From positions 276,984 through 340,983 of the forward strand of contig NZ_JAGYIU010000002.1 of assembly GCF_018402495.1 (NCBI RefSeq): 64,000 nucleotides of DNA, given 5' to 3'. The number at the start of each line of letters is the position of its first letter. Positions within the stretch are counted from its first letter, which is position 1. The notes below the pieces were generated by a model. It was given only the letters and a program-made list of their open reading frames with translations. It was not told the origin of the DNA and did not search any database. Below are positions 1 through 9,166 of this stretch, piece by piece. The position numbers were made by a program, and so were the translations under genes. Source of the stretch: Pseudoalteromonas sp. (lineage in GTDB: Bacteria; Pseudomonadota; Gammaproteobacteria; Enterobacterales; Alteromonadaceae).

Positions 1-51
1 ACGATCAACACCAGCGCAGAAGCCTCGTGGGTTAGCTAATAATATTTCCAT
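1..51 (-). CDS. ispH: IspH (HMB-PP reductase), N-terminal fragment cut by window edge
   Basis: Reading leftwards from an ATG at 51, the first 17 codons give MEILLANPRGFCAGVDR, the typical start of 4-hydroxy-3-methylbut-2-enyl diphosphate reductase, including the first iron-sulfur cysteine in the GFCAGV motif. The enzyme carries out the last step of the MEP isoprenoid pathway. The ATG shares one base with the stop of fkpB (TAATG), so translation is probably coupled. The rest lies outside the window. The fkpB-ispH neighbourhood is the usual gammaproteobacterial order, which supports the call despite the short piece. Confidence 0.85.
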   Translation of the reverse strand, partial: MEILLANPRGFCAGVDR

Positions 52-491
52 TAGCCTTGCACCTCAACAATATCGACTTCAAACGTTAAACGTTGACCCG
101 CTAGTGGATGATTAAAGTCGATAGTAACCGACTCGCCTTGCACTTCACGCACCAGACCCGGAAGCTCGGTACCATCAGGTTGAGTAAACGCAATAATCGC
201 ACCTACTTTAGCCGGCGTTTCTACACCAAACTTACTACGATCAACATAATAAATATTATCAGGATTAGGTTGACCAAAAGCATCTTCAGGCTCAAGTTCA
301 AATGTTTTACTTTCACCTGCACTTAGACCAAGTAAGCATTTTTCGAAGTTAGGCGTTAAACTACCGTCCCCCATTTTCAACTTAGCAGGCTTATTATGCA
401 CCTTAGTCGAATCTGCGGCAGAGCCATCCTCTAATTTAATAGAAAAATGAAAAATAACCTCTGAATTATCACCAATTACAGCTTGGCTCAT
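51..491 (-). CDS. fkpB: FKBP-type peptidyl-prolyl isomerase, SlpA/FkpB type
   Basis: A 146-residue protein, close to E. coli FkpB (149). It starts with a split FKBP fold (residues about 8-70, then 120-146) that holds an insert-in-flap domain in the middle, seen as the EDAFGQPNPDNIYYVDR stretch. Such proteins catalyse prolyl cis-trans isomerisation and act as small cytosolic chaperones. There is no signal peptide. The start ATG overlaps the stop of lspA by four bases (ATGA) and its stop overlaps the ispH start, so the gene is embedded in the ileS-lspA-fkpB-ispH operon. Nothing is unusual; the call rests on clear family motifs and conserved context. Confidence 0.93.
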   Translation of the reverse strand: MSQAVIGDNSEVIFHFSIKLEDGSAADSTKVHNKPAKLKMGDGSLTPNFEKCLLGLSAGESKTFELEPEDAFGQPNPDNIYYVDRSKFGVETPAKVGAIIAFTQPDGTELPGLVREVQGESVTIDFNHPLAGQRLTFEVDIVEVQG

Positions 492-997
492 GCTTTATGC
501 TCCTTTGGTTCTTCGCCTGTAAAGGCGTCAAATAGTAATAATGCAGCACCAATACAAATAGCACAGTCAGCAATATTAAATACGGGAAAATGTGAGTCTT
601 CGTAAAACACATGTATAAAGTCAATAACGTAACCATAAGCGATACGATCATACAGGTTACCAATAGCACCTGCTAAAACCAGCGAATAAGCACCACATAA
701 TGTTTTATTAGACGCTGGAAGGCGTTTTAACCACCACACTAATAAGCAACTAATCGCGATTGCTATTGCACTTAAAAACCAACGTTGCCAGCCCCCAGCT
801 TCGCTTAAAAAGCTATACGCAGCACCGTAGTTATGTACATAAGTAATACTAAAAACAGGTAGTAAATTAATTGATTCACCATAGGCCATGGTGTTTACAA
901 CCAGTGTTTTACTGGCAAAGTCTATTACAAGTAGTAATAGACTTAACCAAAGCCACACTAAACCACTTTTTTGGGTTAGTTTGCTCACTAAAAACAA
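488..997 (-). CDS. lspA: Lipoprotein signal peptidase (signal peptidase II)
   Basis: This 169-residue inner-membrane aspartyl protease removes the signal peptide from diacylglyceryl-modified prolipoproteins. Four hydrophobic segments are visible, beginning at about residues 13, 70, 100 and 140. The catalytic aspartates lie in the GNLYDR motif and in FNIAD near the C-terminus; both are intact. It follows ileS with three bases between them and overlaps fkpB by four, the standard arrangement. Several lipoproteins in this window (the nucleotidase, the M3 peptidase, the GDPD) would be its substrates. Length and motifs match the family. Confidence 0.96.
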   Translation of the reverse strand: MFLVSKLTQKSGLVWLWLSLLLLVIDFASKTLVVNTMAYGESINLLPVFSITYVHNYGAAYSFLSEAGGWQRWFLSAIAIAISCLLVWWLKRLPASNKTLCGAYSLVLAGAIGNLYDRIAYGYVIDFIHVFYEDSHFPVFNIADCAICIGAALLLFDAFTGEEPKEHKA

Positions 998-1000
998 CTC

Positions 1001-3829
1001 CTAAGCGAATTGACGCATCTCACCTTCGCCGTCAACGTTACTAACACAGCGACCACAAATTTCAGGATGAGCTGGTTCAATACCCACATCGTCACTGTAA
1101 TGCCAACAACGTTCACACTTTTTAGCATCTGTTGCTGAAACGCTAATGTACAAACCATCAATTTCAGTAGCTTGTGAATTTTCAGGTTGACTATCTACTT
1201 CGGTAACGTTAACCGCAGAAGTTAGTAACACAAAGCGCAGCTCATCACCTAATGGGGCTAGCGTTGCTGCAAGCTCTTTGCCGGCAAACAGGTTAACGGT
1301 TGCTTGTAATGTTGCACCAATCACTTCTTCTTTACGTGCTGCCTCTAACAGGCGGTTCACTTCGTCACGCACATTTAAAATAGCTTGCCAGTCTTCATTG
1401 CTAAATTTGGTCGTAGTTGGCGCTTGTAAGCCCTCATACCATGTTGAAGTAAACACGTAGTCACTGCGCTCACCCGGCAGTGCTTCCCAAATTTCTTGAG
1501 CAGTAAAGCTCATGATTGGCGCCATCCAACGCGTCATCGCCTCAGCAATATGGTAAAGTGCTGTTTGACAAGAACGACGTGCATGGCTGTCGCTTTTTGC
1601 CGTATACTGACGGTCTTTTATAACGTCTAAGTAGAACGAACCAAGCTCACCGGTACAGAAGTTCATTAGCTTTTGCGTTACTAATAGCATTTGGTAACTA
1701 TCGTACGCAGCTAAAATTTCATCCTGTAGCTGGGCTGCACGTCCTACAATCCACTTATCAAGCTCAACCATATCATCCACAGCAACTTGATCTGTTTTTG
1801 GATCAAAACCGCTCAGGTTAGCAAGCAAGTAACGGCTAGTGTTACGAATACGACGGTAACGATCCGCAGAACGTTTGAATATTTCATCTGATACCGTCAT
1901 TTCTGCAGTATAATCAGTTGATGCTACCCATAAACGTAAAATATCAGCGCCCAGTTTATTCATCACATTTTGTGGTGAAATAACATTACCGAGTGACTTA
2001 GACATTTTGCGGCCATTTTCATCAACCGTAAAGCCATGTGTAAGCACTTGTTTGTAAGGAGCATGGCCATTAATAGCAACTGAAGTCATCATTGATGACA
2101 TAAACCAACCACGGTGTTGATCAGACCCTTCAAGGTATAAATCAGCAGGGCCCACTAAATCTTCACGCGCATCAACAACACAAGCATGAGTTACACCTGA
2201 GTCAAACCATACATCAAGTGTATCTTGCACTTTCATATACTGCTTAGCGTCTTCTTCACCTAACAAAGTCGCGGGCTCTAGGTCATACCATGCCTGAATA
2301 CCTGACTTTTCAACAAGCTTGGCTGCTTGCTCAATCAGTTCTTGCGTATTTGGGTGTAATGCACCGGTGTCTTTATCAACAAACAATGCAATAGGTACAC
2401 CCCACGTACGTTGTCGCGAAATACACCAATCAGGGCGGCCTTCAACCATGTTAGCAATTCGGCTTTCGCCCCACTCAGGTAACCACTGGGTATTTTTGAT
2501 TTCAGCTAATGAATCTTTGCGTAAGTTAGCCTGATCCATGCTAACAAACCATTGAGGGGTTGCACGGAAAATAATAGGTGTTTTGTGGCGCCAACAATGA
2601 GGGTAGCTGTGTGTTAATGCATGATGATGCATCAATGCATTATTTTCTTTTAATACCTCAATCACACTCGCGTTCGCTTTAAACACATGTTGGCCTGCAA
2701 ATAACTCGGTGTCAGGTAAGTACACACCGTTTGCACCAACGGGATTAGCCACTTCAAGATTATACTCAAGGCCTGCCACGAAATCTTCTTGACCATGGCC
2801 TGGTGCTGTGTGTACAACACCCGTACCAGAATCTGTAGTTACATGCTCAGCAACAATAACAGGGACGTTAAAATCATAAAATGGGTGTGCAACCATTAAG
2901 TTTTCAAGTGCCGCACCTTTAACATACCCTAAAGTATGGAAATGATTAAAACCAAAACGATCCATAGCGTCTTTAACAAGCTCAGAACCTAAAATCAGAC
3001 GCTGCTGAACACCTTCATCTTCTACTTGTACCAAGGCATATTCTAAATTAGCATGCACAGCAACCGCGCGATTCGCCGGTAAAGTCCACGGTGTCGTGGT
3101 CCAAATAACAGTTCCTACACTTCCCGTTCCTTGATGGCCATCAGCTAAGTTAAACGCATTTACGACGGCGTCTTGATCAGCAAAAGTAAAGCGTACATCA
3201 ATCGCTGGCGATTGTTTATCTTGGTATTCAACTTCAGCCTCTGCTAATGCAGAGCCACAGTCTGTACACCAATGCACAGGTTTTGCACCTTTGTGTAGGT
3301 GGCCATTTTTTATAATGCGTCCAAGTACACGAATCGCGTTGGCTTCAAAATCAAAGTTCATGGTTAAGTATGGATTATCCCAATCACCAAAAACGCCTAA
3401 ACGCTTAAAGTCGCCCTTTTGACCCTCTACTTGCTTTTTAGCGTATTGACGACATTTCTCACGAAATTCTGCCGCAGTGACCTTAACGCCCGGTTTACCG
3501 ACTTTTTTCTCAACCATTAGCTCAATGGGCAAACCGTGACAGTCCCAACCTGGTACGTATGGCGCATCGAAATCTGATAAGGTTTTAGACTTAACAATAA
3601 TATCTTTTAATATTTTATTTACTGAGTGGCCTAAATGGATATCGCCGTTTGCATACGGAGGACCGTCATGCAAAATGAAAGTTTTTTTACCTTTCTTAGC
3701 GCTGCGAATTTGACCATACAGGTCGTCTTCATACCATGCTTTAAGCATTTTTGGTTCACGTTGTGCCAAATTGCCACGCATTGGAAACATTGTTTCCGGT
3801 AAATTCAAAGTATGTTTGTAGTCGCTCAT
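1001..3829 (-). CDS. ileS: Isoleucyl-tRNA synthetase
   Basis: A 942-residue class I aminoacyl-tRNA synthetase of bacterial length. The ATP-binding HIGH motif appears as HLGH near residue 65 and the KMSKS loop as [10 protein letters not shown] near residue 608. Between them, roughly residues 200-390, lies the CP1 editing domain that hydrolyses Val-tRNA(Ile). The last 40 residues form a zinc ribbon with the paired cysteines CERC and CGRC, typical of the E. coli-type enzyme sensitive to mupirocin. It lies between ribF (upstream) and lspA in the usual operon order. The start ATG with [19 protein letters not shown] agrees with other gammaproteobacterial enzymes. Confidence 0.97.
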   Translation of the reverse strand: MSDYKHTLNLPETMFPMRGNLAQREPKMLKAWYEDDLYGQIRSAKKGKKTFILHDGPPYANGDIHLGHSVNKILKDIIVKSKTLSDFDAPYVPGWDCHGLPIELMVEKKVGKPGVKVTAAEFREKCRQYAKKQVEGQKGDFKRLGVFGDWDNPYLTMNFDFEANAIRVLGRIIKNGHLHKGAKPVHWCTDCGSALAEAEVEYQDKQSPAIDVRFTFADQDAVVNAFNLADGHQGTGSVGTVIWTTTPWTLPANRAVAVHANLEYALVQVEDEGVQQRLILGSELVKDAMDRFGFNHFHTLGYVKGAALENLMVAHPFYDFNVPVIVAEHVTTDSGTGVVHTAPGHGQEDFVAGLEYNLEVANPVGANGVYLPDTELFAGQHVFKANASVIEVLKENNALMHHHALTHSYPHCWRHKTPIIFRATPQWFVSMDQANLRKDSLAEIKNTQWLPEWGESRIANMVEGRPDWCISRQRTWGVPIALFVDKDTGALHPNTQELIEQAAKLVEKSGIQAWYDLEPATLLGEEDAKQYMKVQDTLDVWFDSGVTHACVVDAREDLVGPADLYLEGSDQHRGWFMSSMMTSVAINGHAPYKQVLTHGFTVDENGRKMSKSLGNVISPQNVMNKLGADILRLWVASTDYTAEMTVSDEIFKRSADRYRRIRNTSRYLLANLSGFDPKTDQVAVDDMVELDKWIVGRAAQLQDEILAAYDSYQMLLVTQKLMNFCTGELGSFYLDVIKDRQYTAKSDSHARRSCQTALYHIAEAMTRWMAPIMSFTAQEIWEALPGERSDYVFTSTWYEGLQAPTTTKFSNEDWQAILNVRDEVNRLLEAARKEEVIGATLQATVNLFAGKELAATLAPLGDELRFVLLTSAVNVTEVDSQPENSQATEIDGLYISVSATDAKKCERCWHYSDDVGIEPAHPEICGRCVSNVDGEGEMRQFA

Positions 3830-3858
3830 TAATCCTACTTTCCGTCTCTATCGGCTAC

Positions 3859-4785
3859 CTAATTTAAACCAAAACACTGCTTAGCGGCGGCAACATCGGT
3901 TGCTATTTGTGCCGTCAGTTGTGTTAATGTCTCGAATTTTTTCTCGTTACGGAGTTTTTCAATCAACTCCACGTGCATAAATTGTCCATAAATATCTTGT
4001 GCAAAATCAAAAAGGTGTACTTCTAATAAGGCACGAGTTCCATTAAATGTGGGTTTGTTTCCAATGTTAGCTACCCCAAAAACGTGTTTTCCTGCGATCA
4101 TCACTTGAACCGCAAATACGCCATTAACCGGACAAACTTGACGCTTTAATGCAATATTTGCTGTTCTAAAACCGAGTTCTCGACCTTTTTTCCAGCCATG
4201 AATAACGCGCCCAGATATTGCATAGTTATGCCCTAACATTACTTTTGCACTTGCCAAATCGCCCTCAGCAAGTGCTTCTCGTATTAAGGTACTGCTTACT
4301 CTAGCATTTAATTGCCTAAAACTGGCAGTGCTTTTAACACTCATTCCTGCTTGGGTGCCCATACTAGCCAACAGGCTAAAATTTCCTTGGCGCTGCTTAC
4401 CAAACCTAAAATCATCGCCAACCGTTAATGCTTTAACCCCCAGCTTTTTAATTAAAATATCGCTCACAAACTGCTCAGCATGCATATTTGCAAAAGCTTG
4501 ATTAAAGCTAATACAAATAACGCGCTCAATACCTAAATTGCTTAATAAACGCAGCTTATCACGTAATCGAGTAAGCCTTGCTGGCGCATTATTCTTTGCA
4601 AAAAACTCCTGTGGCTGAGGCTCAAATAACATCACAGTGCTGGGTAAATTGTTTATTTTGGCATCTGCTAGTAGGCCTTTTAATACGGCAGCATGACCCA
4701 AATGAACACCATCAAAATTACCAATGGTCAGTACACAACCAAAGTGTTGTGGGCGTATATTGTGTATACCTCTAATTAACTCCAT
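3859..4785 (-). CDS. ribF: Bifunctional riboflavin kinase / FAD synthetase
   Basis: A 308-residue cytosolic enzyme that phosphorylates riboflavin to FMN and adenylates FMN to FAD. The N-terminal FAD synthetase half shows TIGNFDGVHLGH (about residues 20-31), VGDDFRFGKQRQG and the SSTLIREAL loop. The C-terminal flavokinase half shows GRELGF, the region with PVNGVFAV, and GVANIGNKPTFNG. In the flavokinase PTAN motif the proline is arginine (RTAN, residue 207, AGA codon at 4165-4167); the Thr and Asn, which bind Mg-ATP in characterised enzymes, remain. The gene lies between murJ and ileS, the common gammaproteobacterial order. Function is secure; the substitution is probably tolerated. Confidence 0.95.
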   Translation of the reverse strand: MELIRGIHNIRPQHFGCVLTIGNFDGVHLGHAAVLKGLLADAKINNLPSTVMLFEPQPQEFFAKNNAPARLTRLRDKLRLLSNLGIERVICISFNQAFANMHAEQFVSDILIKKLGVKALTVGDDFRFGKQRQGNFSLLASMGTQAGMSVKSTASFRQLNARVSSTLIREALAEGDLASAKVMLGHNYAISGRVIHGWKKGRELGFRTANIALKRQVCPVNGVFAVQVMIAGKHVFGVANIGNKPTFNGTRALLEVHLFDFAQDIYGQFMHVELIEKLRNEKKFETLTQLTAQIATDVAAAKQCFGLN

Positions 4786-4859
4786 GCCACCTAATGCCTT
4801 TTTCAGCGAGCGATAAAATGCGATCTTAAGTCGCAGAGTGACCGATTATAATCTTTTTT

Positions 4860-6440
4860 TTAATTTGATTCAGTAATTGCTACACTTTTTATCGTATTTA
4901 GTCTAACACCCATCAAAAACAACATAAAAAAGTAACTCAAAACCGCAATAATTAATAATATAACCAATAACATGACTTGCTCACTAAAGTGCCAACTAAC
5001 CCAATCATAGTGTGTACTGGTGAACCACACTAATGCGCCCATGACCGCACTCGCCAACAAACACTTTAAGGTGAAGTATCCACTCATGCTCGAGAACTGA
5101 TATACATTTTCTTTTTTAAGCTGTCGATACAGTAAGTAGGCATTGCAACTGGCCGACATAGAGGTCGCTAGTGCTAACCCTAAATAACCAATAAATGGCG
5201 CCAACATAATGTTAAACACCATGTTAAGTACCAAAGTGATAATACCAATACGCACCGGTGTTTTTGTATCTTGACGAGAATAAAAGCCAGGTGCCAGCAC
5301 TTTAATTAACATAAAACTAACCAAACCCACCGAGTAGGCAACCACCCCTAAACTCACCGCCTTAACATGATCAGTACCTGCCTCTTTAAATGCACCGTGA
5401 TCAAACAGCACCGTAATGATCAGCGGGCTAATAATCATCAACCCTATCATGGCCGGCAAACCTAAAAAAATAACAAATCTCACCCCCCAATCTAAGGTAT
5501 GTTGAAAGTCGCTACTTTTGTTACTGCTGTGTAATTTCGACAGTGCTGGTAAAATAACCGTTGCTATGCCTATACCAAATAGGCCAAGCGGAAATTCGAT
5601 GAGTCTATCTGAGTAATACAGCCATGCAATAGAACCTGTCATTAATAACGAGGCTATCATCGTATCAAGCAATAAATTAATTTGACTAATTGATACACCA
5701 AATAATGCTGGGAGCATTAACTTACGCACTTTTTTTACATTTTCGTCTTGCCATGCCCAACGCGGCCGTGCCAACATTTTTGCTCTGTATAAAAAAGGCA
5801 GCTGAAACAATAGCTGTATCACACCCCCCAAAAATACACCTATCGCTAAAGCATAAGCACCAACAGAGAATTGGTCATGCAATAAAATGGCACAACCAAT
5901 AATAGACACATTTAGTAAAACAGGAGTAAATGCAGCAACCGCAAAACGGTTATATACATTCATTACTGCGCCACTAAGCGCCACTAAGCTTACAAAAAAT
6001 AAATAAGGAAAGGTCAGCTTTAATAGCGAACTGGCAAGCTCAAACTTTTCCGCGTCAGGACCACCTTGCCACCAATCAATAAACCAACCGGTACCAAATA
6101 AAGCGGCAATAATGGGTGACGCTACAACACCAAAAAGCGTGACTAGTAGTAAAATTGTGCCGAGTGTACCGGCAGCCTGTGCAACAAATATTCTGACTCT
6201 ATCATCGCCTTGCTGCTGTTTAATTTCACTTAATACCGGTACAAATGCTTGCGCAAAAGCCCCCTCTGCAAACAAGCGACGTAAAAAATTAGGAATGCGA
6301 TTGGCAAATAAAAAGACATCCGCCGCGGCACCTGCCCCTAGTAAATTAGCAACCACAGCATCACGTACTAGCCCTAAAACACGCGAGATCATTGTCATTG
6401 CGCTTACAATCATCCCAGAACGAAACAAACCTTTTGACAC
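4860..6440 (-). CDS. murJ: Lipid II flippase MurJ
   Basis: A 526-residue polytopic inner-membrane protein of the MOP superfamily that moves the peptidoglycan precursor lipid II across the membrane. The start region carries the typical RSGMIVSAMTMISRVLGLVR stretch followed by ANRIPNFLRRLFAEGAF, both strongly conserved in MurJ. About 14 hydrophobic segments can be counted. The start codon is GTG (revcomp of cac at 6438-6440), preceded by a weak GGA. It is divergent from rpsT and upstream of ribF. Length is close to E. coli MurJ (511). Confidence 0.95.
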   Translation of the reverse strand: MSKGLFRSGMIVSAMTMISRVLGLVRDAVVANLLGAGAAADVFLFANRIPNFLRRLFAEGAFAQAFVPVLSEIKQQQGDDRVRIFVAQAAGTLGTILLLVTLFGVVASPIIAALFGTGWFIDWWQGGPDAEKFELASSLLKLTFPYLFFVSLVALSGAVMNVYNRFAVAAFTPVLLNVSIIGCAILLHDQFSVGAYALAIGVFLGGVIQLLFQLPFLYRAKMLARPRWAWQDENVKKVRKLMLPALFGVSISQINLLLDTMIASLLMTGSIAWLYYSDRLIEFPLGLFGIGIATVILPALSKLHSSNKSSDFQHTLDWGVRFVIFLGLPAMIGLMIISPLIITVLFDHGAFKEAGTDHVKAVSLGVVAYSVGLVSFMLIKVLAPGFYSRQDTKTPVRIGIITLVLNMVFNIMLAPFIGYLGLALATSMSASCNAYLLYRQLKKENVYQFSSMSGYFTLKCLLASAVMGALVWFTSTHYDWVSWHFSEQVMLLVILLIIAVLSYFFMLFLMGVRLNTIKSVAITESN

Positions 6441-6617
6441 TATAAATCCACATTAAAAAACAGCAATTAAGGTAATTATGCCATAGTCTTTTTTATAAAT
6501 CGCTTTAAAGCACTAGGCTGCACTCCCTTGCTTTGTTACAATAACGCTATTAACTGCTGAAGCGGCAAATTGATGTTCGTGATAAGGAGCAGTTTTTCTT
6601 GGATTGTTAAAATTAAA

Positions 6618-6646
6618 TTGACATTCATGATAAAAACAGGCATATT
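6618..6646 (+). promoter_or_regulatory. Sigma70-type promoter of rpsT
   Basis: A perfect -35 box TTGACA at 6618-6623 is followed by a 17-base spacer and CATATT at 6641-6646 as a -10 (4 of 6 matches). This would start transcription near 6653 and give a leader of about 40 bases before the TTG start of rpsT. Seen in sequence; promoter activity is inferred. Confidence 0.55.
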
Positions 6647-6693
6647 CCACGGCCTTTAATTTAAGCTTTATTTAAGATTGTTAGGAGCAAACC

Positions 6694-6954
6694 TTGGCTA
6701 ACATCAAGTCTGCAAAAAAACGCGCTATCACAAGCGAAAAAAACCGTCAGCACAACGCAAGCCGTCGTTCAATGATGCGTACTTACTTCAAAAAAGTAAT
6801 CGTAGCTATTGAAGCTGGCGATAAAGAAGCTGCACAGCAAGCTTTTTCTGTTGCTACACCTATCCTAGACCGTTACGCAACTAAGGGTCTAATTCACAAA
6901 AACAAAGCTGCTCGTCATAAGAGCCGTTTAGCTGCTAAAATTAAAGCGCTATAA
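6694..6954 (+). CDS. rpsT: 30S ribosomal protein S20
   Basis: An 86-residue, lysine- and arginine-rich protein starting with (M)[20 protein letters not shown], the hallmark of S20, which binds 16S rRNA early in 30S assembly. The start codon is TTG, seven bases after a TAGGAG ribosome-binding site. E. coli rpsT also starts with UUG, and there the weak start takes part in translational autoregulation; the same is likely here. It is a single-gene unit between its own promoter and a strong terminator, divergent from murJ. Confidence 0.97.
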   Translation: MANIKSAKKRAITSEKNRQHNASRRSMMRTYFKKVIVAIEAGDKEAAQQAFSVATPILDRYATKGLIHKNKAARHKSRLAAKIKAL

Positions 6955-6971
6955 TTTGTTTTTGCACGATT

Positions 6972-7001
6972 AAAAAAACCGGCTTTAGCCGGTTTTTTTT
7001 T
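6972..7001 (+). terminator. Rho-independent terminator of rpsT, probably bidirectional
   Basis: A stem of ACCGGC / GCCGGT closes on a TTTA loop, with seven A before and nine T after. The symmetric A and T runs mean it can also stop transcription of the minus-strand receiver gene that ends at 7020. Confidence 0.9.
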
Positions 7002-7019
7002 GTCTGAAAAACACCTTAC

Positions 7020-7403
7020 TTAGACACTTTCAAGCTCTGGGTAAAACTTTTTCAACATCGCCGCAATTTTCTTCGGAGAGAATGGCTTAACCACAAATCC
7101 TTTCGCCCCTCTGCCTATCGCATCTTTAACATTTTCTACGCCAGAATGCGCCGACACCATCACCACATTTGTCTCAGGTGATAGCTCATTAATCTGTGCA
7201 ATAAGCTCTTTACCGTCGCCGTCAGGTAGTTCTATGTCTAAAAATATAATGTTAAAGTTTGCTGCACGACACTCGCTTATGCACTGCGCCGCCGTAGACG
7301 CCTCTTTTACATTTTCTATCCCTAAATGCATCAGTGTTTGACTTAGAAAGCTTCGCACCGTGCTAACATCATCAACTATTAAAATAGATAGCTGCGTATT
7401 CAT
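7020..7403 (-). CDS. Stand-alone response-regulator receiver domain (CheY-like)
   Basis: A 127-residue single-domain receiver with no output domain. It holds the acidic pair Asp11-Asp12, the phosphoacceptor Asp56 in IIFLDIELPDGDG, the conserved Ser of VMVSAHS and the Lys of GFVVKPFSP. Such proteins pass phosphate or signal by binding partners, as CheY does. No histidine kinase, chemotaxis or diguanylate cyclase gene is adjacent, so partner and output are unknown. The domain covers the entire protein and the start agrees with the first beta strand (LSILIVDD). It converges with rpsT on a shared terminator. Confidence 0.9.
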   Translation of the reverse strand: MNTQLSILIVDDVSTVRSFLSQTLMHLGIENVKEASTAAQCISECRAANFNIIFLDIELPDGDGKELIAQINELSPETNVVMVSAHSGVENVKDAIGRGAKGFVVKPFSPKKIAAMLKKFYPELESV

Positions 7404-7920
7404 ATATAATCCTTAGAGGCTAAAGCCGTGTCTGAAAAATTGATGATTTTCTTAAAATACAAATATTTACTTTATTATAAAGAGCCCTGTCAAAAAAACC
7501 AGATTTGCTTTATGTCAAAAAATACGCTGAGTGAAAAAACAAAACATGGATTAGGGCTATTATTACTTATACTTGTTTTAGCGTCAAAGCCCAGCTTAAC
7601 CACTTATAAAAAACGCCCCAGAGAACAAAAAATATTTTTTGCCTAGGGTTTTTAGCTAATGAAACAAAGCGACATGACTCTATGCAGCCTCCCAACTAAG
7701 CAAACAACACATAACACGTACATCTGCGTTAATCTTCTGCAAATGCAAAGCGGCCAAACATACCCTATTATTACTAAAAAGAGATTATTTTTAATATTAA
7801 CGACCCGCCTTTAGCATAAAAAAAACTAATCTGAAAATTTAAAATTACTTGGTTGAATGTTGTGCAAAAGATCACCATAATGGCGCTCCTTTTTTCAACA
7901 ACTGAACTATTGAAACGACC
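7404..7920. other. 517-base gap without a supported gene
   Basis: Very AT-rich. A plus-strand frame at 7428-7646 begins with GTG and holds one hydrophobic stretch, but lacks a clear ribosome-binding site and has a composition typical of chance AT-rich frames. The reading on either strand gives no recognisable domain. The promoter of the receiver gene (minus) is expected just right of 7403. I see no terminator or repeat that I can support. Confidence 0.5.
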
Positions 7921-8166
7921 ATGCTAAACGAGCTAGATTGGCTTTTAAACACATTACTACTTGCACTGGGTTTAGGTGCATTCTTTATTAACCAACTGAC
8001 ACTACTTCGTATTGCAGCGATTAGTGCATGTGGTTTGTTATTTCTATCATTTAGCTTAGATCTTATGTCGTCGAGTATTATTTCAAATATGAGTTTAGTG
8101 TTGATCAACACATTTTACTTGTTCAAAATTTATACGTTTGGCCAATTTACTGTATCTCAGCATTAA
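7921..8166 (+). CDS. Small integral membrane protein, three predicted membrane segments
   Basis: An 81-residue, strongly hydrophobic protein beginning MLNELDWLLNTLLLALGLG. Three segments can be seen at about residues 8-25, 28-47 and 52-70. The layout, with a short polar end, resembles small YgjV/CBU_0592-like inner-membrane proteins, but I cannot assign a function. There is no strong ribosome-binding site before the ATG. A reading frame on the opposite strand (7872-8111) is judged a shadow because it lacks domain character. A clean terminator follows 24 bases after the stop, which supports a real transcript. Confidence 0.55.
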   Translation: MLNELDWLLNTLLLALGLGAFFINQLTLLRIAAISACGLLFLSFSLDLMSSSIISNMSLVLINTFYLFKIYTFGQFTVSQH

Positions 8167-8189
8167 TCACTCCCCTTAGAATATTTTAT

Positions 8190-8213
8190 AGCCCAGTTTT
8201 TCTGGGCTTTTTT
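8190..8213 (+). terminator. Rho-independent terminator
   Basis: Perfect stem AGCCCAG / CTGGGCT with a TTTTT loop, followed by a run of T. It follows the small membrane protein gene. Confidence 0.85.
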
Positions 8214-8274
8214 ATATCGCACTGTTAAAAATCTTGGGTCTGGGTTTGAACTAAGTTAAAATTTATCTCGTATT

Positions 8275-8540
8275 AGGGTCTGTTGACCTTTCAAGGTTAA
8301 ATTTGCAGCAGTCAGTTTGGTATTTAGGCAAGGCAGATCCTATGTGGTGTGGTTATTCCCCATAAATAGGTGATAACGCAGCATCAATGCCAAACAGGCG
8401 CTGCCCTTTGGGTTCTGCCTAGGGGCGATTTACTCTTTGTTGCTCGGTTTTTACTTAGCCCACTAGGTTACAAACCGAGCGCCGCGATTAAACCGCCCCT
8501 AGTTTGAATAAATTTTAATCCGCAAAGGTCAACAGACCCT
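8275..8540. mobile_element. MITE-like element with 17-bp perfect terminal inverted repeats
   Basis: The ends are exact inverted copies: AGGGTCTGTTGACCTTT at 8275-8291 and its reverse complement at 8524-8540. The similarity continues imperfectly inward (TTAAATTT against TTAAAATTT). Inside are two nested inverted repeats: CTAGGGGCGATTTA at 8419-8432 against TAAACCGCCCCTAG at 8489-8502 (one mismatch), and GCTCGGTTT at 8442-8450 against AAACCGAGC at 8472-8480. The element has no coding capacity for a transposase. No clear target-site duplication was found. Size (266 bp), terminal repeats and lack of genes fit a miniature inverted-repeat element; a structured RNA or REP-like element is an alternative. 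It ends 21 bases before smrA. Confidence 0.7.
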
Positions 8541-8561
8541 TGCCTATTTTGAGATAAGCCC

Positions 8562-9143
8562 ATGCCATTGTCAGATTTTGATCTATTCTTATCTTCTATG
8601 GAAGATGTTACCCCTATTAGTCATGACACTGTGACTCTGCCAACTAAAAACCAGAAAGCGCTCATTGCACAACAAGAAAAATATAAAGCAGCACAATCAG
8701 ATTTAACCAGTGAACAATTCAGTCCGTTGGATGAACCGCTTGAATTACTCGATCCACTTGCCACATTAAGCTTTAAAAGAGAGGGTGTACAAATTGCTGT
8801 TTTTAAAAATGTACGATTAGCTAAATATCAACTTGATGCGACGCTTGATTTACATGGGCAACTTTTAAAAAATGCACACACATCATTGTTAACTTTTATT
8901 CAAGAATGCCACCAGCGCAATATCAGAATGGTACTTGTTCGCCATGGTATAGGTATTAAGAATAAATCTAAGCCAGGAATATTAAAAAGCTACGTAAATC
9001 AATGGTTGCAAACAATTCCATGTGTTTTAGCATTTCATACTGCATTAAGGCAGCATGGAGGAAGTGGTGCAACTTATGTTTTATTGAAGAAAAGTGATGA
9101 TAAGAAACTTCAAAACCGTGAAATTCACAGCAAGCGTTGTTAA
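8562..9143 (+). CDS. smrA: Smr-domain protein, SmrA-like putative endonuclease
   Basis: A 193-residue protein. The N-terminal 90 residues are polar and probably flexible; the C-terminal half is a Smr domain, seen as LDLHGQ (about residue 102), a RHGIG loop (normally HGKG) and the C-terminal HGGSGATYVLLKK. Smr domains of this stand-alone type have nicking endonuclease activity in studied cases; YdaL of E. coli is the nearest well-known relative by size and layout. The HGKG lysine is Ile here, whose effect I cannot judge. The ATG follows GAGATAAG. The MITE-like element lies directly upstream and may have replaced or supplied the promoter. Confidence 0.85.
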   Translation: MPLSDFDLFLSSMEDVTPISHDTVTLPTKNQKALIAQQEKYKAAQSDLTSEQFSPLDEPLELLDPLATLSFKREGVQIAVFKNVRLAKYQLDATLDLHGQLLKNAHTSLLTFIQECHQRNIRMVLVRHGIGIKNKSKPGILKSYVNQWLQTIPCVLAFHTALRQHGGSGATYVLLKKSDDKKLQNREIHSKRC

Positions 9144-9155
9144 ACACTTGCTGTG
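9126..9155 (+). terminator. Hairpin over the smrA stop codon
   Basis: CACAGCAAG at 9126-9134 pairs with CTTGCTGTG at 9147-9155. The hairpin covers the last codons and stop of smrA but has no T-run, so termination is uncertain; it could instead protect the 3' end of the message. Confidence 0.35.
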
Positions 9156-9166
9156 TTAACTGTCGT

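Noticed and set aside
7428..7646. Plus-strand frame of 72 codons with one hydrophobic stretch
   Set aside because: GTG start without ribosome-binding site, lysine-rich chance composition and no recognisable family; kept only as a note in the gap entry.
7872..8111. Minus-strand frame opposite the small membrane protein
   Set aside because: Its strand shows no domain or membrane pattern, while the plus frame has three clear membrane segments and a terminator.
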